60,509 nucleotides of DNA, taken from positions 1-60,509 of the forward strand of contig NZ_JAMWEL010000015.1 of assembly GCF_024509555.1 (NCBI RefSeq), in the 5' to 3' direction. The position numbers were made by a program, and so were the translations under genes. Under the pieces are notes generated by a model. That model searched no databases. It saw only the letters and a list, made by a program, of their open reading frames with translations, and was not told the DNA's origin. This stretch comes from Streptococcus suis (GTDB taxonomy: Bacteria; Bacillota; Bacilli; Lactobacillales; Streptococcaceae). Below are positions 27,908 through 38,800 of this stretch, piece after piece; within the stretch, counting starts at the first letter, position 1, and the number at the start of each line of letters is the position of its first letter.

Positions 27908-28042
27908 GGCGAGTTCCACTTATATTTATTATCATTCTTGTTTACTATATTTATAGTCGTTTATCATTCTTATAATACTTGCTTGTAGAGGGAAAGACAT
28001 CCATGATAGCTTGCCCCCCAACAAAATAATGACATCAAACAT

Positions 28043-28080
28043 TAAGCCCCCACTAGGTGTAATATCCTAGTGAGGGCTTT
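28043..28080 (+). terminator. Terminator-like hairpin after the glycan operon
   Basis: AAGCCCCCACTAGG pairs with CCTAGTGAGGGCTT with one mismatch around an eight-base loop, followed by a short T run. It is the first strong structure after the acyltransferase stop at 27907. The stretch 27908-28040 shows no gene. Confidence 0.6.
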
Positions 28081-28099
28081 GTAGTAAATGGTTATAGGT

Positions 28100-28157
28100 C
28101 ATTTATGTTAGTTCCTATCAGACAAATCTGGTTGTTTTTCTGAGACTAACATAAATG
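28100..28157. repeat. Inverted repeat with 13-base perfect arms
   Basis: CATTTATGTTAGT at 28100-28112 is the exact reverse complement of 28145-28157, with a 32-base loop that contains a smaller CAGA/TCTG hairpin. It lies between two converging transcription units. It may be a small palindromic repeat or a structured 3' end. No coding sequence is present. Confidence 0.55.
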
Positions 28158-28194
28158 GCTTTTCTGTCTAGATAAATTTTACAAATTGAGCAAA

Positions 28195-28240
28195 TAAAAA
28201 AGATTGAAGAATATCATCCAAAATAGGTGTTTCTTCAATC
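28195..28240 (-). terminator. Terminator of rplS
   Basis: On the minus strand GATTGAAGAA and TTCTTCAATC form a perfect ten-base stem followed by six T residues. It lies about 55 bases after the rplS stop codon. Confidence 0.8.
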
Positions 28241-28293
28241 AATTACAACATTCGTTGTTATGTAATCCGAATTAAGTAGTCAAACAGACTAAA

Positions 28294-28641
28294 TTAACGA
28301 CGGATTTCTTTGATACGCGCTGCTTTACCTTGCAATGCACGTAGGTAGTACAATTTAGCACGACGTACTTTACCGTAACGTACTACTTCAATCTTATCAA
28401 CACGTGGAGTGTGGATCGGGAATGTACGTTCAACACCTACACCACCAGAGATTTTACGTACAGTGTACATTTCTGAGATGCCTTGGCCTTTACGAGAGAT
28501 AACAACACCCTCGAAAATCTGGATACGTTCGCGGTTACCTTCGACAACCTTAGCGTGAACACGTACAGTGTCACCAGGACGGAATGAAGGGATGTCAGTA
28601 CGAAGTTGACCTTCTGTCAAACTTTGGATCAATGGATTCAT
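28294..28641 (-). CDS. rplS: 50S ribosomal protein L19
   Basis: 115 residues, the usual length for L19. It starts [20 protein letters not shown] and contains [15 protein letters not shown] and the basic tail [20 protein letters not shown] typical of the family. L19 sits at the 30S-50S interface. AGGAGA lies eight bases before the ATG. The gene is alone here, with its own promoter and terminator, instead of the rpsP-rimM-trmD-rplS operon seen in many Firmicutes; solitary rplS is common in streptococci. Confidence 0.98.
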   Translation of the reverse strand: MNPLIQSLTEGQLRTDIPSFRPGDTVRVHAKVVEGNRERIQIFEGVVISRKGQGISEMYTVRKISGGVGVERTFPIHTPRVDKIEVVRYGKVRRAKLYYLRALQGKAARIKEIRR

Positions 28642-28721
28642 TTTATTCTCCTATCTTTGTCAATCTTAGGTGCTTTTAAACCCAGCGGATAAACTGTATT
28701 TTTGTGCGTCCATTACACACA
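28642..28721 (-). promoter_or_regulatory. rplS mRNA leader, possible L19 autoregulatory leader
   Basis: The predicted transcript has about 80 untranslated bases before rplS. An L19 leader RNA is known in low-GC Gram-positive bacteria, so this may be its streptococcal form. I could not verify the conserved structure by eye, so this rests on position and length. Confidence 0.4.
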
Positions 28722-28727
28722 AAATAA

Positions 28728-28756
28728 ATTATACTAAAATCCTCTTCTCTTGTAAA
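28728..28756 (-). promoter_or_regulatory. Promoter of rplS
   Basis: On the minus strand TTTACA (28756-28751) and TATAAT (28733-28728) are separated by exactly 17 bases. Transcription would start near 28721. This is a strong housekeeping promoter. Confidence 0.8.
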
Positions 28757-28793
28757 GAAAAATACTCAAATTATTTTTACCCTTAAATTCTCA

Positions 28794-28861
28794 AAGTAAG
28801 TTCTAGTCTAACGCCAAAACTGGAAATTAGACTGAGATAAAAAAATAAGGTAGAACTTACT
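28794..28861. repeat. Nested palindromic element (68 bases)
   Basis: Outer arms AGTAAGTTCTA and TAGAACTTACT enclose inner arms AGTCTAA and TTAGACT. The outer word also appears at 7407 and, with one change, at 29611-29624 on the far side of the IS remnants. The shape fits a small mobile palindrome of the RUP/BOX type. No family assignment is possible without a search. Confidence 0.5.
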
Positions 28862-29110
28862 ATGGGACAAGTGGATAGCTAACAATGAAAACAAACACTT
28901 GCCTCTCTCTGTCCACAACGATATTCAAACGGGAATTGAACAGTTAAGGCCCTTCCCAGCTATGGCTGCTAAGCTAGGAAAAGAACCGTCCCGAATAGGT
29001 TACACTAAACTAGACATAATTTATAAAGTATTCTACACTAAAGAAAATAGGAGAATAGATATGTCTAAAAAATCGCCGTTACTTCAAAACTGTCGATCAC
29101 CTAACAAATG
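28862..29110 (+). pseudogene. Decayed IS30-like transposase N-terminal fragment
   Basis: The plus strand encodes LPLSVHNDIQTGIEQLRPF then AAKLGKEPSRI, which resembles the helix-turn-helix start of IS30-family transposases (bind, then IA-x-x-LGKDPSTI). The frame continues to 29111 without the catalytic domain. It is a short remnant with no function. The next remnant follows directly. Confidence 0.5.
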
Positions 29111-29559
29111 AACAAGGTGAGTTGATAGGATTCAGAAAAGGAAATATAGAGCTGGAAATTCAATTAGACATCCTGAAACAAGCAGAAGTGATTATGGCAC
29201 GAAATTGGAAATAATCACTGCTAACAAGGACAAATACAGAATTTCAGCCATGTGTCGTTGCTTGAAGATTACTCATTCTAGCTATTACTACGAAACTGTA
29301 GAGCCAATATCTGAAGTAGAACTTGAATAAAAAATCAAAGCTTTTTTCTTCAAAAATTAGTCTAGGTACGGTGCTGAGAGTACCAATTGCTCCTTCAAAC
29401 TGGTGTCTATCAACCAAAAAAGCCTCCTGCAGTCTGGAAAAATTACCACTTAATACCAAGGATTGTATTCAAAGGTGGAATCAACGTCGCATCCACAGCA
29501 ATCTTATTTACCAAACACCCATGACGAAAAGTGCAATCTTTTATAAAAACACCTTATAA
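29090..29559 (+). pseudogene. Decayed IS3-family transposase (OrfA end and OrfB pieces)
   Basis: Pieces of one IS3-type element can be followed in broken frames. HLTNEQGELI then LDILKQAEVIMARNWK is an OrfA C-terminus, and ITANKDKYRISAMCRCLKIT with HSSYYYE is an OrfB N-terminus. After a gap, WNQRRIHSNLIYQTPMTKSA near 29475-29535 is the OrfB C-terminus. The central catalytic part is deleted. Direct repeats GTAGAxCTTACTAT lie outside both remnants (28850 and 29611). Beyond 29560 up to 29740 I see no gene. Confidence 0.75.
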
Positions 29560-29744
29560 ATTTTGTACATAAAACTGTTGCCTTTTCATTTAATTAGTAT
29601 ATGTGGACCAGTAGAGCTTACTATTTTCAGTGGGCTCCGCCATTCGATCTCTCATAGTGTTTGCTGACTTCTACCTACTACAGTCTAGTAGAGCTGGGAA
29701 CTTTCAACTTGAAATCTGGCATGAGTTTAGAATTCGATAAATAC

Positions 29745-29785
29745 AAAAAAGTTCCAGAGTCAGAATGACTTTGGAACTTTTTTTG
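29745..29785. terminator. Bidirectional terminator downstream of the giant MucBP gene
   Basis: AAAAAAGTTCCAGAGTC and GACTTTGGAACTTTTTT form a stem with two near-mismatches around AGAAT, with A and T runs on the two sides. It should stop minus-strand transcription from the 14.8-kb gene. It is almost the same sequence as the hairpin at 62-100. Confidence 0.8.
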
Positions 29786-29819
29786 TGCTTATAGAAATGG
29801 ATTTCTAACTATCTAGCAA

Positions 29820-32800
29820 TTAGTCTTCGTTGTTACGACGACGCTTACCTGCAATAGCAAGAGCTGCTACAAGCATAGCTGCACCAAGCACACCTGTCGC
29901 AGATGAAGTTTCACCTGTGTTTGGCAATTGGGCTTTACCTGCTTTTGGAGTTGCTGGTTGTCCTGGTTTAGCAGGAGCTGATGGAACTGGAGTTCCTGGA
30001 CGACCTGGCTCTGGAGTTACAGGAGTACCTGGACGACCTGGATTTGGAGTTCCTGGCTCAGGAGTACCTGGTTGTGGTGTTATTGGATTTGTAGGATTTG
30101 TAGGAATCTTACGGTAAACATGGATCGTATCTCCATTTGGAAGAGTGATCGTTTTACCTGTAAACTCATATCCTGGGATAGAATGATCCGGAGTAGTGCC
30201 ATCTTCCTGTGGTGCGATGACATTTCCTTCTTCATCTACATGGTTTGTAACAACTTTACGGTAAACGTGAGTTGTATTACCATCACTGTCAGTTGTAGTC
30301 TTCACATAGACGTAACCTGGAATTGAATTACCTTTGTTTGGTGTAGTGCCATCTTCTTGTGGTGAGATAACATTGCCATTTTCGTCAACGTGGTTGGTTA
30401 CTACTTTCGTAGCAGGTGTTACTTTACGGTATACGTAAGTTACTACAGTTTCACCTTCGACTACTGTACCGTTTTCAGTACCGTCAACTCGAACAAGTTC
30501 GTATTCTTCACCGTTAAATGTGATTGTACCTGGTTTGTTATCTGTTGTGTCGTATGGTGTGTTTACATCTGATGATGGTGTATCTGTTACTGGAGTAGCG
30601 ATTACTGTACCATCTTCAGTGACATAGTTCACGACTACAGTACCCTTAGGAGATACTTTACGGTAAACGTGGGTTGTATTGCCATTCTCATCTGTAGTTG
30701 TCTTACCTGTGAACTCGTAACCTGGAATTGACTTGTTAGGTGTTGTACCATCTTCTTGTGGTGCAATTGGGTTACCATTTTCATCAACGTGCTTGGTTAC
30801 TACTTTCGTAGCAGGTGTTACTTTACGGTATACGTATGTTACTACAGTTTCACCTTCGACAACTTTACCATTTTCAGTACCGTCAACACGAACAAGTTCG
30901 TATTCTTCACCATTAAATGTGATTGTATCTGGCTTGTTATCTGTTGTATCGTATGGTGTATCTACATCTGATGATGGTGTATCTGTAACAGGAGTAGCGA
31001 TTACTGTACCATCTTCAGTAACATAGTTCACGACTACTGTACCCTTAGGAGATACTTTACGGTAAATGTGAGTTACATTGCCATCTTTATCGATAGTTGT
31101 CTTACCTGTAAACTCGTATCCTGGGATTGACTTGTCTGGTGTTGTGCCATCTTCTTGTGGTGAGATGACATTGCCTTCTTCGTCAACGTGGTTAGTTACT
31201 ACTTTCGTAGCAGGTGTTACTTTACGGTATACGTAAGTTACTACAGTTTCACCTTCGACTACTGTACCATTTTCAGTACCGTCAACACGAACAAGTTCGT
31301 ATTCTTCACCATTAAATGTGATTGTACCAGGCTTGTTATCGGTTGTGTCGTATGGTTTGTCTACATCTGATGATGGTGTATCTGTTACTGGAGTAGCGAT
31401 TACTGTACCATCTTCAGTAATATAGTTCACGACAACTGTACCTTTAGGTGTTACTTTACGGTAAACGTGAGTCACATTGCCGTCTTCGTCAACAGTAGTC
31501 TTACCTGTAAACTCATAGCCTGGAATTGATGTATTTGGTTTAGTGCCATCTTCTTGTGGTGAAATAGACTTACCTTCCTCGTCAACGTGGTTAGTTACTA
31601 CTTTCTTAGTAGGTGTTACTTTGCGGTAAACGTGGGTTGTATTGCCGTTCTCATCTGTAGTTGTCTTACCTGTGAACTCGTATCCTGGAATTGACTTGTT
31701 AGGTGTTGTGCCATCTTCTTGTGGTGAGATAACATTACCTTCCTCGTCAACGTGGTTAGTTACTACTTTCTTAGTAGGTGTTACTTTGCGGTAAACGTGG
31801 GTTGTATTACCATTCTCATCAGTAGTTGTCTTACCTGTGAACTCGTAACCTGGGATTGACGTACCTTTGTTTGGTGTAGTGCCATCTTCTTGTGGTGAGA
31901 TAACATTGCCTTCTTCGTCAACGTGGTTAGTTACTACTTTCGTAGCAGGTGTTACTTTACGGTATACGTAAGTTACTACAGTTTCACCTTCGACTACTGT
32001 ACCATTTTCAGTACCGTCAACTCGAACAAGTTCGTATTCTTCACCGTTAAATGTGATTGTACCTGGCTTATTATCTGTTGTGTCGTATGGTGTGTCTACA
32101 TCTGATGATGGTGTATCTGTTACTGGAGTTGAGATAACTGTACCATCTTCAGTGATATAGTTCACGACAACTGTACCTTTAGGTGTTACTTTACGGTAAA
32201 CGTGAGTCACATTGCCATCTTCGTCAACAGTAGTCTTACCTGTAAACTCATAACCTGGAATTGATGTATTTGGTTTAGTGCCATCTTCTTGAGGTGAAAT
32301 AGACTTACCATTCTCATCAACGTGGTTGGTTACAGGAGATTTAACTGCACTAGATACTTTACGGTATACGTAAGTTACTTGCGTTGTACCCTCTACAACA
32401 GAACCATTTTCTTCACCCTTAGTCAATACTGGAACAAGTTTGTACTCCGTACCATCATCAGTTGTGATTGTTTCTGGCTTGTTATCTGTTGTATCGAAAG
32501 ATGTACCTGTTGATGTAGGTGGTGTATCTGTTACAGATGCTTTGATGACATTGCCTTCAGTGTCGATGTAGTTAACAACAACGTTACCTTTCACTTCTTC
32601 GTATACGTAAGTTACTTGCTTGTCTTCGCCTGGAGTTACTGATCCATTTTCTTCACCAGTAGTCAAGCTTGGAACAAGTTTATATGTCTTACCATCTTCA
32701 GTAGTGATTGTAGTTGGCTTGTTATCTTCAGTTGTGTATGTCTTACCTGGTTCAGCGTTCTCTTCGTCCTTAACTGGAGATTTGATTACTGTACCGTCTG

Positions 32801-35800
32801 TTGTTACATAGTTAACTGTTACTGAACCTGCTGGCTCGTAAACGTAAGTTACTTCTGTAGTACCTTCTACAACTTTACCAGACTCGTTATCGCCAGCTTT
32901 CACTTCTTTGTAGAAGTATGTAACACCATTGTGTTTGATAACTGCTGGTTTGAAATCTGTTGTATCGTAAGTTGTATCAAGAGCCGCATCAGTTGTGTCG
33001 TTTACTGATGTGGCAATTGTTTCACCATTTGTGTTCACATAGTTAACGACAACGCTACCGTTTGGATTTGGAGCTGGAGTTGTTACTTTTTGGTAAACAT
33101 AAGTTACTTGCGTTGTACCTTCTACAACAGAACCATTTTCTTCACCCTTAGTCAATACTGGAACAAGTTTGTACTCAGTACCATCTTCAGTTGTGATTGT
33201 TTCTGGCTTGTTATCTGTTGTATCGTAAGATGTACCTGTTGATGTAGATGGTGTATCTGTTACAGGTGCTTTGATGACATTGCCTTCAGTGTCGATGTAG
33301 TTAACAACAACGTCACCTTTCACTTCTTCGTAAACGTAAGTTACTTGCTTGTCTTCGCCTGAAGTTACTGATCCATTTTCTTCACCAGTAGTCAAGCTTG
33401 GAACAAGTTTGTAAGTCTTACCATCTTCAGTTGTGATTGTAGTTGGCTTGTTGTCTTCAGTTGAGTATGTCTTACCTGATTCAGCATTCTCTTCATCCTT
33501 AACTGGAGATTTGATTACTGTACCATCAGTTGTTACATAGTTAACTGTTACTGAACCTGCTGGCTCGTAAACGTATTGAACAGTTGTAGTACCTTCAACA
33601 ACAGTACCTTTCTCAGCAGCTGATGTGTCTTTCACTTCTTTGTAGAAGTATGTCACTCCATCTTTTGTGATTGTTACTGGTTTGAAATCAAATGTTTCAT
33701 AGACAGTTCCAGTTGTTGTTTCTGGTGTATCTACAACATCAGAAGCGATTTTCTCACCTGCAGTATTGTAATATTCAACCACAACATTACCAGTCTTAGC
33801 TGCTGGAGTTTCAACTTTACGGTAAACATAAGTTACTTCAGTAGTCTTACCAGATTCAACTTCACCATTTTCAGTACCGATAGTTGCACTTGGAACCAAT
33901 TCGTAAACTGTTCCATCTTCTGTTGTGATAGTAGTTGGTTTGTTATCTGTTGTTGTGTAAGACTTACCTGGTTCAGCGTTTTCTTCGTCTGTTACAGTAG
34001 CCTTGATCACTGTTCCATCTTCTGTGATGTAGTGAACGATAACATTTCCAGCTTTTTCGTAAACGTATTGAACAGTTGTTGTACCTTCTACAACTTCACC
34101 TGTTGTTGAAGCTGAAGTGTCTTTCACTTCTTTGTAGTAGTAAACTGTACCGTCTGCTGTTGTGATAGTGTTTGGTTTGTGGTCTTCGTCAGTGTTGTAT
34201 GCTGTACCTGTTGATGTTGATGGAGTATCAACTTCTTTAGTATCTACAGCTTCACCTGAGTCAGATAGACCTGAAATCAAGTTACCTTCTGTATCGTAGT
34301 ACTCAACTACAACGTCACCTTTCACTTCTTCGTATACATAAGTGATTGATGTTGTACCTTCTACAACGTCACCAGTCTCCTTACCTTGTGTAAGAGTTGG
34401 CACGATACGGTATGTCTTACCGTCTTCTGTTGTGATTGTTGTTGGTTTGTTGTCTGTTGTGTCGTACGGTGTACCTGTTGATGTAGATGGTGTGTCTTCA
34501 ACTGGTTGCTTGATCACTGTACCGTCAGTTGTGATGTAGTTAACAACAACGTTACCTTTCACTTCTTCGTAAACGTAAGTGACTTGCTTGTCTTCACCAG
34601 AAGTGATTGTTCCATTTTCTTCGCCTGTAGTTGCGTTTGGAACAAGCTTGTAAGTCTTACCGTCTTCAGTAGTGATTGTTGATGGTTTGTTGTCTTCAGT
34701 TGAGTATGTCTTACCTGGTTCAGCATTCTCTTCATCCTTAACTGGAGATTTGATAACTGTACCGTCAGTTGTTACATAGTTAACTGTTACAGAACCAGCT
34801 TGCTCGTAAACGTAAGTGATTTCAGTAGTGCCTTCCACAACCTTACCAGTTTCAGTAGCTGAAGTTGCGTCTACTTCTTTGTAGTAGTAAACTGTACCAT
34901 CTTCAGTTGTGATCTTAGCTGGTTTGTTATCAGTTGTGTCGTAGGCTGTACCTGTTGAAGTTGTCTTCGTATCCACTACTTGTGAAGCAATGACTTCGCC
35001 AGCAGTGTTTACATAGTTAACAACAACATCGCCTTTCACTTCTTCGTAAACATAAGTTACTTGAGTTACACCTGGAACAACGTCACCTGTTTCAGAACCT
35101 TTAGTGAGGCTTGGAACAAGTTTGTATGTCTTACCATCTTCTGTAGTGATAGTTCCTGGCATAACATCAGTTGTATCATATGGAGTACCTGTTGAAGTTT
35201 CTGGTGTGTCTGTTACAGGAGCTTGGATAACTGTACCATCAGTAGTTACATAGTTAACAACAACTGAACCTTTCACTTCTTTGTAGACATAAGTGACTTC
35301 TGTTGTCTTACCTGCTTCAACTGTACCTTCTTCAGTACCGATTGTAGCTGTTGGGATCAACTCGTAAGTCTTACCATCTTCTGTAGTGATAGTAGTTGGT
35401 TTGTTATCTGTTGTGTTGTACTCACTACCTGGAGCTGCATTTGTTTCATCATTCACAGGTTGCTTGATAACTGTACCATCTTCAGTGATGTAGTTAACAA
35501 CTACGTTACCAGCTTGTTCGTAAACATACTTAACTGTTGTAGTACCTTCAACAACATCACCAGTTTCAGCTGCTGAGTCAGATTTCACTTCTTTGTAGTA
35601 GTAAACTGTACCGTCAGTTGCAGTAATAGTTTCTGGTTTGTTATCAAGAGTTGTGTAGGCTGTGCCTGGTGATGATGTAGGAGTGTCCTCAACTTCAGTA
35701 GCAATCTTCTCACCAGCAGTGTTGTAGTACTCAACAACAACGTTACCTTTCACTTCTTCGTAAACGTAAGTGACTTGCTTGTCTTCACCAGAAGTGATTG

Positions 35801-38800
35801 TTCCGTTTTCTTCGCCTGTAGTTGCGTTTGGAACAAGCTTGTAAGTCTTACCGTCTTCTGTTGTGATAGTAGTTGGTTTGTTGTCTTCAGTTGAGTATGT
35901 CTTACCTGGTTCAGCATTCTCTTCATCCTTAACTGGAGATTTGATTACTGTACCGTCAGTTGTTACATAGTTAACTGTTACAGAACCAGCTTGCTCGTAA
36001 ACGTAAGTGATTTCAGTAGTGCCTTCTACAACTTTACCAGTCTCAGTAGCTGAAGCTGCGTCTACTTCTTTGTAGTAGTAAACTGTACCATCTTCAGTTG
36101 TGATCTTAGCTGGTTTGTTATCAGTTGTGTCGTAGTCTGTACCTGTTGAAGTTGTCTTCGTATCCACTACTTGTGAAGCAATGACTTTGCCATCAGTGTT
36201 TACATAGTTAACAACAACGTCACCCTTAACTTCTTCGTACACATAAGTTACTTCCGTTACACCTGGAACAACATCACCTGTTTCAGAACCTTGAGTCATT
36301 TTAGGAACCAACTTGAATGTGCGACCATCTTTAGTTGTGATGGTTTCTGGTTTCACATCTGTTGTGTCGTAGCCTGTACCTGTTGAAGATTCTGGTGTAT
36401 CTACTACTTGTGCTTGTAATTCTTCACCAGTTGTTGAGATGTAATTTACAACAACTGAACCTTTCACTTCTTTGTAGACATAAGTTACTTCTTTAGTTAC
36501 ACCTGCTTCTACAGTACCAGTTTCATCACCAACTGTAGATGCTGGAACCAACTCATAAGTTTTACCATCATCAGTAGTAATTGTTGTTGGTTTCAAGTCA
36601 GTTGTATCGTATGTTGAACCTGGTTTACCATCTTTAGTATCATCAACTGTGCTTGCTGTTGTAGCACCAGTATTTGTTGTACCAAAGAGTGGTGTGCCAT
36701 CTTCAGTGATGTAGTTAACAACTACGTTACCAGCTTGTTCGTAAACGTATTGAACAGTTGTTGTTGTTTCTGCTACTTTACCAGTTGTTGGTGCAGAAGA
36801 GTCTTTCACTTCTTTGTAGTAGTAAACTGTACCGTCAGCTGCTGTGATAGTCGCTGGTTTGTTATCAAGAGTTGTGTAGGCTGTACCTGTTGATGATGCA
36901 GGAGTGTCCTCAACATCAGTAGCAATCTTCTCACCTGCAGTGTTGTAGTACTCAACAACAACGTTACCTTTCACTTCTTCGTAAACGTAAGTGACTTGCT
37001 TGTCTTCACCAGAAGTGATTGTTCCGTTTTCTTCGCCTGTAGTTGCGTTTGGAACAAGCTTGTAAGTCTTACCGTCTTCTGTTGTGATTGTAGTTGGTTT
37101 GTTGTCTTCAGTTGAGTATGTCTTACCTGGTTCAGCATTCTCTTCATCCTTAACTGGAGATTTGATTACTGTACCGTCAGTTGTTACATAGTTAACTGTT
37201 ACAGAACCAGCTTGCTCGTAAACGTAAGTGATTTCAGTAGTACCTTCTACAACTTTACCAGTTTCAGCAGCTGAAGTTGCATCTACTTCTTTGTAGTAGT
37301 AAACTGTGCCATCTTCAGTTGTGATCTTAGCTGGCTTGTTATCAGTTGTGTCGTAGTCTGTACCTGTTGAAGTTGTCTTCGTATCAACTACTTGTGAAGC
37401 AATGACTTCGCCAGCAGTGTTTACATAGTTAACAACAACATCACCCTTGACTTCTTCGTACACATAAGTTACTTCCGTTACACCTGGAACAACGTCACCT
37501 GTTTCAGAACCTTGAGTAAGGGTTGGAACAAGTTTGTATGTCTTACCATCAGCAGTTGTGATTGTTTCTGGTTTAACATCAGTTGTGTCGTAGCCTGTAC
37601 CTGTTGAAGTTTCTGGTGTGTCTGTCACAGGCGCTTGAAGAACAGTGCCATCAGTTGTCACATAGTTAACAACGACTGAACCTTTCACTTCTTTGTAGAC
37701 ATAAGTGACTTCTGTTGTCTTACCAGCTTCAACGTCACCAGTTTCGTTACCGATTGTTGCTGCTGGGACCAACTCATAGGTCTTACCTTCATCAGTAGTG
37801 ATGGTTGTTGGGCGTAGGTCACTTGTATCGTAAGTCGAACCTGGTTTACCATTTACAGTATCATCAACAGTACTTGCTATTACTGAACCAGTATTGGTTA
37901 CACCTGAAATAGGAGTACCGTCTGTCGTAATGTAGTGAACAATAACGTCACCAGCTTTTTCGTAAACATACTGAACAGTTGTAGTCGTTTCTGCTACATT
38001 ACCTGTTGTTGGTGCAGAAGTATCTTTCACTTCTTTGTAGTAGTAAACTGTGCCGTCCGCTGCTGTGATCGTTGCTGGTTTCTTATCGTCTGTATTGTAG
38101 GCTGTACCAACTGAAGCGTCTTCTGTATCCACTACAGATGTTGCGTTATCTGTTTCAGTACCTGAAATTGAGTTGCCTTCTGTATCGTAGTACTCAACTA
38201 CAACGTCAGACTTAACTTCTTCGTAGATGTAAGTTACTTCGATAGTCTTACCAGCTTCAACATCACCAGTTTCGTTACCGATTGTTGCTGTTGGAACAAG
38301 TTTGTAGACTTTGCCATCAGTTGTTGTGATGGTTTCTAGCTTGTTATCTGCTGTGTTGTAGTCGTAACCTGGCTCTTGGTTAGTCTCATCGTTAACTGGA
38401 TCTTTGATGACTGTACCATCAGCCAATGTGTAGTTCACGACAACATTACCAGCTTTTTGGTAGATGTATGTAACTTCAGTCGTACCTTCCACAACTTTAC
38501 CAGTTTCCTTATCACCTGCTTTTACTTCATCAGTTGGCAAGATATAGTATACATCGCCTGTTTCGTCATTAACGATTTTGTTTGGTTTGTTATCTGTTGT
38601 ATCGTAAGCTGTACCTGTGTCAGACACTTTAGTATCTGTCACATCTTTAGCGATTGTGTTGCCTTCTGTATCTACATAGTGAACAACAACATCACCTTGT
38701 ACCAATTTGTACACATAGGTTACTTCTGTCGTACCTTCTACAACCTTACCTGTTTCGTTTGCTGGGATAGCAGATGGAACAAGTTTGTAGATCTTACCGT

